From: an uncultured Verrucomicrobiales bacterium
GTDB lineage: Bacteria > Verrucomicrobiota > Verrucomicrobiae > Limisphaerales > CANJSG01
Direction: 5' to 3'
Length of the DNA stretch: 7,161 nt
NCBI GenBank assembly: GCA_946480965.1
Contig: CAMLMI010000239.1
Coordinates: 1 to 7,161 of the forward strand
Shown in pieces: positions 1 through 6,955 of the stretch. The notes below the pieces were generated by a model that was not told the DNA's origin, did no database searches, and was given only the letters and a program-made list of their open reading frames with translations. A program made the position numbers and the translations under genes. How positions within the stretch are numbered: the stretch's first letter is position 1; each line of letters starts with the position of its first letter.

Positions 1-1
1 G

Positions 2-1474
2 CTCGCCGAGGTCTATCACGCCAAGGCCCAGAAACGCGGAGCCAGTCCGGCCGCGCTCGCCGCCATCCGCGAACACTTCCAACGCGTCGAAGCCTCCGTC
101 ATCCGCATCGACCGGCTCCGGGCCGAAGCGGAGAGCAAGCACCTCGCGTCCGTGGCCGCCTTCGCCGAACGCGCCTATCGCCGTCCGTTGGAAGATGCGG
201 AGCGCCGTTCGCTCGCGGACTTCTACGCCGCGCTGCGAAAGACCGACGAACTCGACCACGAAGAGGCCCTGCGCGACACGCTGGTCAGCGTCTTGATGTC
301 GCCGAATTTCCTCTACCGCGTGGATCTGGCCGAAGCAGAAGGGCTGGCCAAGGTGGGCGATGGAGCGCGTCGTCCGAAATCGCCGCGCACAGCCGGTTCT
401 TCGGGAACCGTTCCCCTGTCCGACTATGCGCTGGCCAATCGCCTGAGCTACTTCCTCTGGTCCAGCCTGCCCGATGAAGCCCTGCTGGCCCGCGCCGCCG
501 CCGGTGAGCTGCAACGTCCCGGCGTGCTCGCGGCCGAGGCCCGGCGCATGTTGCGCGATCCCCGCGCCCGCGCCTTGGCCGTGGAGTTCGGCGGACACTG
601 GCTGGATTTCCGCCGCTTCGAGGAACACAACGCCGTGGACCACGAACGTTTCCCGACCTTCGACGACGCGCTGCGGCGCGCGATGTTCGAGGAGCCCGTC
701 CGTTACCTGCTCGACGTGATGCAGCGCGACCGTTCCGTGCTCGATCTGCTCCACGGCCGCGACACCTTCGTGAACCCGCCGTTGGCCAAACACTACGGCT
801 TGACCGTTCCGCCCGGAGACACGAACACTTGGACACACCTTGAAGACGTCGCCGCCGTCGGTCGCGGCGGGCTGTTGCCGATGTCCGTCTTTCTCACCGC
901 CAATTCCCCCGGCCTCCGCACCAGCCCGGTCAAACGCGGTTACTGGGTCGTGCGCCGTTTGCTCGGCGAACACATCCCCGCCCCGCCCGCCACCGTGCCC
1001 GAACTCCCGGCCGACGAAGCCCATCTCGGCGAACTGACGCTGCGCGAGACACTGGAACGTCACCGCGCCGATCCGTCCTGCGCTTCCTGCCATCAGCGGT
1101 TCGATTCGCTGGGACTCGTCTTCGAGGGCTTCGGTCCGGTCGGTGAACGCCGGGAGAAGGATCTGGGCGGCAAACCGATCGACGACCACGCCGTCTTCCC
1201 CGGCGGCGGCGAAGGCTCCGGCTTGGCGGGACTCAAGGCCTACATCGGCGAGAAGCGAGAGGCCGACTTCGTGGACAACCTTTCCCGCAAGCTCCTCGCC
1301 TACGCCCTAGGCCGCACCTTGCTGCTGAGCGACGAAGCCCTGCTCCGCGACACCCAGCGCCGCCTGGCCAAGGACGGCCATCGTTTCAGCGTGCTGGTGG
1401 ACAGCATTGTCAGCAGCCCGCAATTCCTGAACAAAAGAGGCCCGGAACACCTCGCAACCCTCCAAAAGCCATGA
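2..1474 (+). CDS. DUF1595/DUF1592/DUF1588/DUF1585 protein with CxxCH motif, 5'-truncated by the window
   Basis: The frame is open from base 2, so this is the C-terminal 490 residues of a longer protein; the GTG at 152 is an internal valine codon. Visible domains in order: DUF1595-like (about 50-108, motif FAERAYRRPL), DUF1592 (about 137-270, motif LANRLSYFLWSSLPDEAL), DUF1588 (about 280-380, with LRTSPVKRGYWVVRRLLG and C360-A-S-C363-H364), and DUF1585 (about 420-482, motif LSRKLLAYALGR). Family members in Planctomycetota and Verrucomicrobiota usually run 700 residues or more and often carry an N-terminal cytochrome c-like or DUF1587 segment, which would lie off the left edge. Their biochemical role is not established. 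The CxxCH could bind haem c covalently if the protein is exported, but this motif is conserved in DUF1588 and may not be a haem site. The stop overlaps the next start by 4 bp, which implies co-translation with the DUF1552 gene. The family call is firm; the function is unknown. Confidence 0.93.
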   Translation, partial: LAEVYHAKAQKRGASPAALAAIREHFQRVEASVIRIDRLRAEAESKHLASVAAFAERAYRRPLEDAERRSLADFYAALRKTDELDHEEALRDTLVSVLMSPNFLYRVDLAEAEGLAKVGDGARRPKSPRTAGSSGTVPLSDYALANRLSYFLWSSLPDEALLARAAAGELQRPGVLAAEARRMLRDPRARALAVEFGGHWLDFRRFEEHNAVDHERFPTFDDALRRAMFEEPVRYLLDVMQRDRSVLDLLHGRDTFVNPPLAKHYGLTVPPGDTNTWTHLEDVAAVGRGGLLPMSVFLTANSPGLRTSPVKRGYWVVRRLLGEHIPAPPATVPELPADEAHLGELTLRETLERHRADPSCASCHQRFDSLGLVFEGFGPVGERREKDLGGKPIDDHAVFPGGGEGSGLAGLKAYIGEKREADFVDNLSRKLLAYALGRTLLLSDEALLRDTQRRLAKDGHRFSVLVDSIVSSPQFLNKRGPEHLATLQKP

Positions 1475-2832
1475 GCGCTCCCGAACCCACCCCGCTCGCC
1501 CTCCGCCGCCACCGCGTGTCCCGCCGCACCTTCCTGCGCGGCGTGGGCGTGACGATGGCCTTGCCGTGGCTCGAATCGTTGCCCGTCTTCGGCGAAACCG
1601 CGCCGGTGGCCAAAGGCGCCGCGCCGGTCCTGCCCAAACGCTTCGGCGCGCTCTTCTGGGGCAACGGCGTGAACGCGAACCATTGGTGGGCCAAGGGCGC
1701 GGGCGCGGAGATGGAGCTGGGCAAGAGCCTCCAGCCGATGGAGCCGTTCAAGCGGAAGATGAATTTCATCGACGGCCTCTTCAACCGCTCCGCCGTCGGC
1801 GTGGGCATCCATCCCGGCCAGACCGGCAACCTGCTTTCCGGAATGCCCCTGACCAAGGGCGCGGTGCTCAAGGGCGGCATCAGCATGGACCAGGTCCTCG
1901 CCAACCACATCGGCCAGGACACCGTCCAGCCCAGCATGGTCCTGGGCTGCGAACAGCCCATCACCGGCTATCACGAAACCAACTTCTCGATGGCCTACAG
2001 CTCCCACATCTCGTGGCAGAGCGCCGATTCGCCGGTGCCGATGGAGGTCTATCCTTCGCTCGCCTTCGACAGCCTCTTCGAGAACCGCGGCAGCCGCCGG
2101 AACCAGAGCATCCTCGACCGCGTGAAGGACGACACCTCCAGCCTCGTCCGCAAGGTCAGCGCGACCGACAAGGCCAAGCTCGACGAATACCTCACCAGCG
2201 TCCGCGAAGTGGAGAAGCGCGTCGAACGGATGCGGACCGACGCCGACCGCGCCGCCGAGAAGTTCCGCGAGAACGGCAAGCCGCTCTTCACCATGAAGCG
2301 GCCCGACAACGGCTTGCCCGAGGACATTCGCGAGCACATGAAGCTGATGTGCGACATCACCGCGCTCGCCTTCCAGACCGACAAGACCCGCGTCGTCTCC
2401 CTGCTCCTCTGCCGCGATCTGTCCGGCCTGTTCTACCCGTTCCTCGACGTCCGCAAGTCGCACCATCCCGCGTCGCACGACGATCTGTCCGACGACTTCG
2501 AGAAGATCACCCGCTACTACGTGGGCCAGCTCGCTTATCTCGCCGAACGCCTCGACGCCATGCCCGAAGGCGAAGGCACCACCGTGCTGGACAACTCCTG
2601 CCTGCTCTTCCTCTCCAACATGTGGTCCGGCAACGCCCACGACAGCACCCGCCTGCCCATCCTCACCGTTGGCGGCCTCGGGGGCACGCTGGAGACCGGC
2701 CGTGCGCTCAACTACCGGGACAAGGGCGACGAAAACCGGAAGGTGTGCAGCCTCTACCTGTCGTTGATGGACCGCATGGGCGTGAAGCTCCCCCGGTTTG
2801 GCGACGCAGAAGCGCGTCTGGCGGAGATCTGA
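1471..2832 (+). CDS. Tat-exported DUF1552 family protein
   Basis: This 453-residue protein begins with a twin-arginine signal: S17-R18-R19-T20-F21-L22-R23, then a hydrophobic stretch GVGVTMALPWL (24-34). It should therefore be exported already folded. The body matches DUF1552: KRFGALFWGNGVNANHWW near the start, the LDEYLTSVREVEKRVERM helix, LAFQTDKTRVVSLLLCRD, H331-H332-P-A-S-H336, N388-A-H390-D391, and a closing LTVGGLGGTLETGRALNY. The histidines and aspartate are candidate metal or catalytic ligands; that is inference, because no reaction is established for the family. The ATG at 1471 is chosen because it overlaps the upstream stop by 4 bp (ATGA) and places the Tat motif at the usual distance from the N-terminus. 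No clear Shine-Dalgarno precedes it, so translation probably depends on the upstream gene. DUF1592-type and DUF1552 genes are commonly adjacent in these phyla, which suggests a joint extracytoplasmic role. Confidence 0.94.
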   Translation: MSAPEPTPLALRRHRVSRRTFLRGVGVTMALPWLESLPVFGETAPVAKGAAPVLPKRFGALFWGNGVNANHWWAKGAGAEMELGKSLQPMEPFKRKMNFIDGLFNRSAVGVGIHPGQTGNLLSGMPLTKGAVLKGGISMDQVLANHIGQDTVQPSMVLGCEQPITGYHETNFSMAYSSHISWQSADSPVPMEVYPSLAFDSLFENRGSRRNQSILDRVKDDTSSLVRKVSATDKAKLDEYLTSVREVEKRVERMRTDADRAAEKFRENGKPLFTMKRPDNGLPEDIREHMKLMCDITALAFQTDKTRVVSLLLCRDLSGLFYPFLDVRKSHHPASHDDLSDDFEKITRYYVGQLAYLAERLDAMPEGEGTTVLDNSCLLFLSNMWSGNAHDSTRLPILTVGGLGGTLETGRALNYRDKGDENRKVCSLYLSLMDRMGVKLPRFGDAEARLAEI

Positions 2833-2851
2833 CCGGGCCCATCACCGAAGC

Positions 2852-2880
2852 GGGCACGCCGGTCGCAGGCCCCGGTGCCC
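2852..2880. terminator. Hairpin between convergent genes, possible bidirectional terminator
   Basis: GGGCAC (2852-2857) pairs with GTGCCC (2875-2880). After a 2-nt bulge, CGG (2860-2862) pairs with CCG (2872-2874), leaving a 9-nt loop. The hairpin sits in the 51-bp gap between the DUF1552 stop and the TraB/GumN stop, where both transcripts must end. No T-tract follows on either strand, so it is not a canonical intrinsic terminator. It may only block read-through or stabilise the 3' ends. In DNA this GC-rich a chance hairpin is also possible. Confidence 0.35.
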
Positions 2881-2883
2881 CGC

Positions 2884-3810
2884 CTACTCCACGCGCACCG
2901 GTTTTCCGGTGCTTTTCTCCAGAAGCTTCAGCAGGCCCTTTTCGCCGGGCAGATGGGCCGCACCCACGGCGACGAAGAAGGTCTTGCCCGGGTTTTCCTT
3001 CATCAGCTTGCCGAGCCGTTCCGCCATCAGCGCGTTGCGGTCGATGAGGAAGGCGCGCAGGAACTTCTCCCTGTCGGCGGCTGGCGTCGTTTCCATCCAT
3101 TCGTTCATCTTGCCCATCAGCCTTTCCGCGTCGCCCGAGAGGTAGGCGGCGATGAGTTCCTTGACCGGTTCGCGGCCGTCCTTCCGCGCCTTTTCCAGCG
3201 TGTCGAGGGTCTGCTCCAGCATCCGGACCTGCTCGGCTTCGTTGAGGATGTCGAAGGTGCCGACCTGTTCCTCGATGGTCTCCAGACCGACGGCGCGTTT
3301 GCCCATCGCCTTGGCACGGTTGGCCAGGACGAGATCGAGCGGTTCGCCGGGACTCTTCAACTGCTGCTCGATCAATCCGACGGTCGCCGCGACGGCCCAC
3401 ACGTGCATCCGCTCGAAGGGCTCCAGCGTCAGCGCGGGATTGATGCGGCGAAACTCCTTGTCCAAACGGGCGTGGAGTCCGGCGGGCAGCACCTCCTTCA
3501 ACGGCTTCTTCGCGCCCATGAGCGTGGCGGCCATCTTCATCATCTGCTCCATGTCCATCTCGATCTCGGTCGCGACGATGTCGGACTGCGCGAGGGCGTT
3601 GCTCACGGCGGCTCCGTAGCGCAGCACGGCCGGATCGGCCACGTGGATGGTGCCGAAGAGATGGACGGGCGTCGGGCCGTCGATCTTCCAGAGCAACGGC
3701 TTGGGCGACGACGGCACCGGATCGGCCGCGTGCAGAAGCGGAGCGAGCAGCACGGCGATCCAGACCAAGGGGCGGGCAAAGGCGGCGAACTGCAGGGGCA
3801 GGGTTTTCAT
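2884..3810 (-). CDS. Secreted TraB/GumN family protein
   Basis: This 308-residue protein shows the two GxxH motifs that define the TraB/GumN/PrgY family: G53-T-I-H56 in VHLFGTIHVADP, and G283-A-A-H286 in VAVGAAHLPGEKGLLKLL close to the C-terminus. An acidic segment around E82 (ATEIEMDMEQ) is where the family has its conserved glutamate. Related proteins (Tiki, PrgY) are reported or proposed metal-dependent proteases, so a metallopeptidase is the best guess; the substrate is unknown. The N-terminus MKTLPLQFAAFARPLVWIAVLLAPLLHAAD looks like a signal peptide with cleavage near A28-A29, so the protein is probably periplasmic. An upstream in-frame GTG at 3912 would add 34 residues rich in Gly and Pro and bury the signal peptide, so the ATG at 3810 is preferred. 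No clear Shine-Dalgarno is seen. It is a single-gene unit, convergent with the DUF1552 gene and divergent from the LUD gene, and nothing ties it functionally to either. Confidence 0.9.
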   Translation of the reverse strand: MKTLPLQFAAFARPLVWIAVLLAPLLHAADPVPSSPKPLLWKIDGPTPVHLFGTIHVADPAVLRYGAAVSNALAQSDIVATEIEMDMEQMMKMAATLMGAKKPLKEVLPAGLHARLDKEFRRINPALTLEPFERMHVWAVAATVGLIEQQLKSPGEPLDLVLANRAKAMGKRAVGLETIEEQVGTFDILNEAEQVRMLEQTLDTLEKARKDGREPVKELIAAYLSGDAERLMGKMNEWMETTPAADREKFLRAFLIDRNALMAERLGKLMKENPGKTFFVAVGAAHLPGEKGLLKLLEKSTGKPVRVE

Positions 3811-3841
3811 GGGTGGCGGGGTTCGTTGGCGGTCGGGAGAC

Positions 3842-3882
3842 ACTTCCGTCTCGCTGGCCTGTTGAAAAGGCGGAAGTCCGCC
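3842..3882. promoter_or_regulatory. Two overlapping, mutually exclusive inverted repeats in the divergent intergenic region
   Basis: ACTTCCG (3842-3848) is the exact reverse complement of CGGAAGT (3871-3877), and in RNA the stem could extend by three more pairs including one wobble. The right arm is shared with a second, compact hairpin, GGCGG-AAGT-CCGCC (3869-3882). Only one of the two can form at a time. The 128-bp region from 3811 to 3938 separates the divergent TraB/GumN and LUD genes and contains no other obvious coding sequence. The repeats may be an operator, a switch in the leader of the minus-strand transcript, or part of a dispersed repeat. The sequence alone does not decide this. 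Confidence 0.35.
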
Positions 3883-3890
3883 CTTAGAAC
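3862..3890 (+). promoter_or_regulatory. Candidate sigma-70-like promoter for the LUD-kinase unit
   Basis: TTGAAA (3862-3867, five of six matches to TTGACA) is followed by a 17-bp spacer and TAGAAC (3885-3890, four of six matches to TATAAT). Transcription would start near 3897, giving a leader of about 40 nt before the ATG at 3939. The spacer contains the palindrome GGCGG-AAGT-CCGCC, a typical position for a repressor or activator site. It is the best promoter match I found in this gap, but consensus matching in an organism outside the proteobacteria is weak evidence. Confidence 0.4.
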
Positions 3891-3938
3891 CTCCGCAGCC
3901 CCCGGCAGCCACGGCTCCGGAACCCCGATCCCAATCCC

Positions 3939-4646
3939 ATGACTGAACGCGACAAGATCCTCGGACGCATCCGCGAAGCCCTGACCGTGACCGCGCCGCC
4001 GCCCGGCCAGCACGACTCGCACGGCCACGGTCATGCGGAGCACCCGATCCAGTTCGCCCCGCGACCCGCCGCCACGCACGCCCGCGAGTGGTTGCCCAAG
4101 GCGGCGGAGACCTTCGAGGCCCAGGTCGCGCAGTTCCGCGCCTGCTCGGAGGATCTCAAGACGGAATTCATCGTCGCGGAGTCCGTGGCCGACCTGCCCA
4201 AGATCCTCGGCGACCTCCGCCAACGCGAAGGCTGGAGGCAAGCCGCCGCGCACCGGAGCGAGTTGACCGATGCCGCCGTCGAGGCGCTGGGCCTGCCCAC
4301 CTTGACGGTCGATGGCGGCTACGACGTCCGTGCGCTGGAACGTTGCGACGTCGGCATCACCGCCTGTGATGCTCTCGTGGCCCAGACCGGCACGCTTGTC
4401 GTCACCTCGCGCAGTTCCGGCGGACGCGCCCTGTCCGTCCTGCCGCCGCACCATCTGGTCATCGCCCGCCGCGACCAGCTCGTGGCCGACCTTCCCGCCG
4501 CCTTTGAGCTGATCCAGCAGAAGTATTCGCCGGATTACCCGAGCATGATCTCGCTCGTGACCGGCCCCAGCCGCACCGGCGACATTGAGCGCATCCTTGT
4601 GCTCGGCGCGCACGGGCCGAAGAAGCTGACCGTCGTGCTCGTTTGA
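3939..4646 (+). CDS. lutC: LutC/YkgG-type LUD domain protein (lactate utilization family)
   Basis: This 235-residue protein has the full LUD-domain signature of LutC/YkgG. The N-terminus is MTERDKILGRIREAL. The mid-region CDVGITACDALVAQTGTLVV corresponds to the family's GIT..D...A.TGTL motif, followed by GRALSVLPPHHLVI. The C-terminus has the highly conserved GPSRTGDIERILVLGAHGPKKL. LutC acts with the Fe-S proteins LutA and LutB in L-lactate oxidation to pyruvate in Bacillus; its own role is not clearly defined and it carries no Fe-S cluster motif. Residues 25-35 form a His-rich patch (H25, H28, H30, H32, H35) inside an N-terminal linker, which is unusual. No lutA or lutB lies next to it: upstream is a divergent TraB/GumN gene, downstream a kinase that overlaps its stop by 4 bp. 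The ATG at 3939 fits the family N-terminus, although no Shine-Dalgarno is visible. The domain call is firm; a role in lactate metabolism is inferred from the family. Confidence 0.93.
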   Translation: MTERDKILGRIREALTVTAPPPGQHDSHGHGHAEHPIQFAPRPAATHAREWLPKAAETFEAQVAQFRACSEDLKTEFIVAESVADLPKILGDLRQREGWRQAAAHRSELTDAAVEALGLPTLTVDGGYDVRALERCDVGITACDALVAQTGTLVVTSRSSGGRALSVLPPHHLVIARRDQLVADLPAAFELIQQKYSPDYPSMISLVTGPSRTGDIERILVLGAHGPKKLTVVLV

Positions 4647-6955
4647 GCCAACGCGAAACCTTGCGCCGCATCCCGGCGTCTCTCCGCATGGTGCGACTGC
4701 CCCGAACTCCGCTCTGGTTGATCCCCTTGCTGATCGCGGGACTGGTCGCGCTGTTCGGCTGGTGGGGCTCCGCTCGGCTGCGCCACACGATCGAGGCCCA
4801 GCTGCGCGACGAGCTGGCCGTCACGCTCGACGCCAACGTCACCGCGCTGGAGATCTGGACCACGAACCAGATGAAGCTGGCCACGGCCCTGGCCGAGGAG
4901 CCGCGCCTGCGCCAATTGGCCAACGCGGTGCTGGACCATGGCGATTCCGGCGAACTCTTCCCGCGCCGCGCCGCGTCTCCTCAGGTCGAGGCGTTCGCCG
5001 ACTATCTCCGCCCGCGCCTGCTCCGCATCGGCTACGAGGTGGCCGATCTGGTGAACACCAACCTCGTCGTCGCGGCCAACACCTTTCGCGGCCGGATGCG
5101 TCGGGGCAATCCGGTGGCGGAGGAACACACGGCCAAGTTCTCCGAGCTCTTCACCAACGGCCATGCCGTGCTCATCACCCCGTTCAAGCCGCCCCGGCCG
5201 GCTCTCGGCCGGGGTTTCGCGCCTCGTCGCGCCCCGGAAAACGGCGCGCCCATCCTCGAAGGCACCAACGGCCCGGTGTTCAACGCGAACCCGAACCAGG
5301 GCCGTTCCCGCGCCCTGCCGCAGCTCGCCCGCGCGGTGGAACGCCTGCGTCGGGGCGATCTCACGCTCATGCAGGTGGCCGCGCCGATCCGCGACGACGA
5401 CGACAAAACCATTCGCGGCGCGCTCGCGCTCATCATCGATTCGGACAAGGAATTCACCCGCATCCTCTCTGTCGCACGTTCCGGCCAAAGCGGCGAAACC
5501 TATGCCTTCGACCAGAGCGGTCTGCTCATTTCCCGCAGCCGTTTCGACGAGCAGCTCAAGGAGCTGGGATTGATCGAAGCCCGGCCCGACGTGAACTCCG
5601 CCCTCAATCTCCGTCTCAGTGATCCGGGCCAGGACTTCCCCGAGAAAATCGCTCCGGAGGACACCAACACCGTGACGCGCCCGCTGATCCACTTGGTCTC
5701 GGAGGCCGTGGCCGGCGGATCGGGTGTGAGCATCGCGCCGTCCCGCGACTATCGCGGCGTGCCCGTCGTCGGGGCGTGGCGCTGGTTGCCGGGGCTGGGC
5801 TTCGGCGTCGCCACACAGATCGACGCCTCGGAGGCCTTCCGTCCGTTGCGCGTGTTGCAGTCCGTGTTCCTCATCCTCGTGCTGCTGTTGCTGCTCTGCG
5901 CCATCGGCATGTTCCTGTTGTCCTGCCTGAGCCTGGTTTCGCGACGCCGGTTGAGCGAAGCGGAACTCAAGTTGAAGCAGCTCGGCCAATACACGCTGGA
6001 GGAAAAGATCGGCGAAGGCGGCATGGGCGTCGTCTATCGCGCCCGCCACGCGCTCATGCGCCGCGACACCGCCATCAAGCTCCTGCCGCCGGACAAGGCC
6101 GATCCGGCGGCCATCGAACGCTTCGAGCGAGAAGTCTGCCTCACCTGCCAGCTCACACACCCGAACACGATCCAGGTTTACGACTACGGCCACACCCCCG
6201 ATGGCGTCTTCTACTTCGCGATGGAGTATCTAGTGGGCTTGAACCTGCACGACCTGGTCCATCGCTACGGACCGATGCCCGAAGGCCGCGTCATCCACGT
6301 GCTCTCCCAGGTCTGCGACTCGCTCTGCGAAGCCCACGCCCTGGGCCTCGTCCATCGCGACATCAAACCGGCCAACATTTTCCTCTGCGACCGGGGCGGC
6401 GTGCCGGACAACGTGAAGGTCCTGGACTTCGGGCTCGTGCGCCGCTTCGCCTCCAACGCTTCGGCGGATCATCCCGCACAGGTCGAAGCCGGCGCCGTCG
6501 GCACGCCTTCATTCATGCCGCCCGAGGCGATCCAGAACCCCAACAGCAGCGATCCCCGCAGCGACATCTATTCGATCGGCGCGCTCGCCTACTTCCTCCT
6601 GACTGGCCGCAACGTCTTCGAGGGCGACAACGTGGTGGACCTCTATTCCCGCCACCTGAAGGAAACGCCCGCACCGCCCTCCCGGCACACGGAGAACCCC
6701 ATCAGCCCCGAGCTGGAACGCATCCTCCTCGGTTGCCTGGAGAAAGACCCTGCCCGTCGTCCCCAGGAAATCGTCCAGCTCCGCGAAATGCTCCAGTCCT
6801 GCCCCACCGCCTCCGACTGGGGCGCGGGCGCACGGGCGAGCTGGTGGAACCAATACCATCGCGAAACCGGCAAAACCGAACACCGCCGTCCTTCCTCCAC
6901 CCCCATCGCCGACGCCACCCTCCGCATCGACTTCGCCAGCCGCATGGAGGAGTAG
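4643..6955 (+). CDS. Receptor-like eukaryotic-type Ser/Thr protein kinase with Cache-type sensor domain
   Basis: The protein is 770 residues from the TTG at 4643. Topology: helix 1 at about 23-41, an extracytoplasmic segment at about 42-405, helix 2 at about 407-432, and a cytoplasmic kinase at about 450-715. The sensor has Cache-like features: VAAPIRDDDDKTIRGALALI, then SGETYAFDQSGLLISRSRF, and near the membrane DYRGVPVVGAWRWLPGLGFG followed by ATQIDASEAFRPL. The kinase appears active: Gly loop G457-E-G-G-M-G462, K479 in AIKLL, helix-C E497, H571-R-D573-I-K575-P-A-N578, D595-F-G597, and G620-T-P-S-F-M-P-P-E628 (PPE where APE is usual). The tail ends in a short Trp-containing region with no recognised domain. 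The TTG start overlaps the LUD stop by 4 bp; an in-frame ATG at 4688 (residue 16) still precedes helix 1 and is a real alternative. Neither has a good ribosome binding site. Residues 181-222 are a Pro/Arg/Gly/Asn-rich insert in the sensor. The ligand and kinase targets are unknown. Confidence 0.93.
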   Translation: MSQRETLRRIPASLRMVRLPRTPLWLIPLLIAGLVALFGWWGSARLRHTIEAQLRDELAVTLDANVTALEIWTTNQMKLATALAEEPRLRQLANAVLDHGDSGELFPRRAASPQVEAFADYLRPRLLRIGYEVADLVNTNLVVAANTFRGRMRRGNPVAEEHTAKFSELFTNGHAVLITPFKPPRPALGRGFAPRRAPENGAPILEGTNGPVFNANPNQGRSRALPQLARAVERLRRGDLTLMQVAAPIRDDDDKTIRGALALIIDSDKEFTRILSVARSGQSGETYAFDQSGLLISRSRFDEQLKELGLIEARPDVNSALNLRLSDPGQDFPEKIAPEDTNTVTRPLIHLVSEAVAGGSGVSIAPSRDYRGVPVVGAWRWLPGLGFGVATQIDASEAFRPLRVLQSVFLILVLLLLLCAIGMFLLSCLSLVSRRRLSEAELKLKQLGQYTLEEKIGEGGMGVVYRARHALMRRDTAIKLLPPDKADPAAIERFEREVCLTCQLTHPNTIQVYDYGHTPDGVFYFAMEYLVGLNLHDLVHRYGPMPEGRVIHVLSQVCDSLCEAHALGLVHRDIKPANIFLCDRGGVPDNVKVLDFGLVRRFASNASADHPAQVEAGAVGTPSFMPPEAIQNPNSSDPRSDIYSIGALAYFLLTGRNVFEGDNVVDLYSRHLKETPAPPSRHTENPISPELERILLGCLEKDPARRPQEIVQLREMLQSCPTASDWGAGARASWWNQYHRETGKTEHRRPSSTPIADATLRIDFASRMEE
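5192..5214. repeat. Perfect 9-bp GC-only inverted repeat inside the kinase sensor coding region
   Basis: CCCCGGCCG (5192-5200) and CGGCCGGGG (5206-5214) are exact reverse complements separated by GCTCT, and TTT follows on the plus strand. It lies in the part of the gene that encodes the Pro/Arg-rich insert of the sensor (around residues 184-191). It could form a stable mRNA hairpin that slows or attenuates transcription or translation, or mark a small palindromic insertion. Chance is possible given the base composition. Confidence 0.6.

Noticed and set aside
152..154. GTG at 152 as the true start of the DUF1592-type gene
   Set aside because: The same frame stays open to the left edge with coherent protein-like sequence, and the family normally has several hundred more N-terminal residues, so the gene begins outside the window.
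1300..2640. 446-residue open frame on the minus strand
   Set aside because: It lies antisense to the DUF1552 gene and the end of the DUF1592-type gene, both of which have clear family motifs. Long antisense frames are expected in GC-rich coding DNA, and its translation shows no recognisable domain.
1566..3047. 493-residue open frame on the plus strand, offset from the DUF1552 frame
   Set aside because: The translation is an Arg/Pro/His-rich shadow of the DUF1552 gene and runs into the 3' end of the convergent TraB/GumN gene. It has no domain motifs.
3811..3912. Longer form of the TraB/GumN protein from a GTG at 3912
   Set aside because: The 34 added residues are not signal-like and would displace a good signal peptide from the N-terminus. 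The ATG at 3810 is the better start.
2875..3942. 355-residue open frame on the plus strand
   Set aside because: It covers the TraB/GumN gene in antisense. The minus-strand reading has the two GxxH motifs and a signal peptide, and this one has nothing recognisable.
4535..6193. 552-residue open frame on the minus strand
   Set aside because: It is antisense to the kinase sensor region. The low-complexity Ala/Glu/Gln/Arg-rich translation is typical of a high-GC shadow frame.
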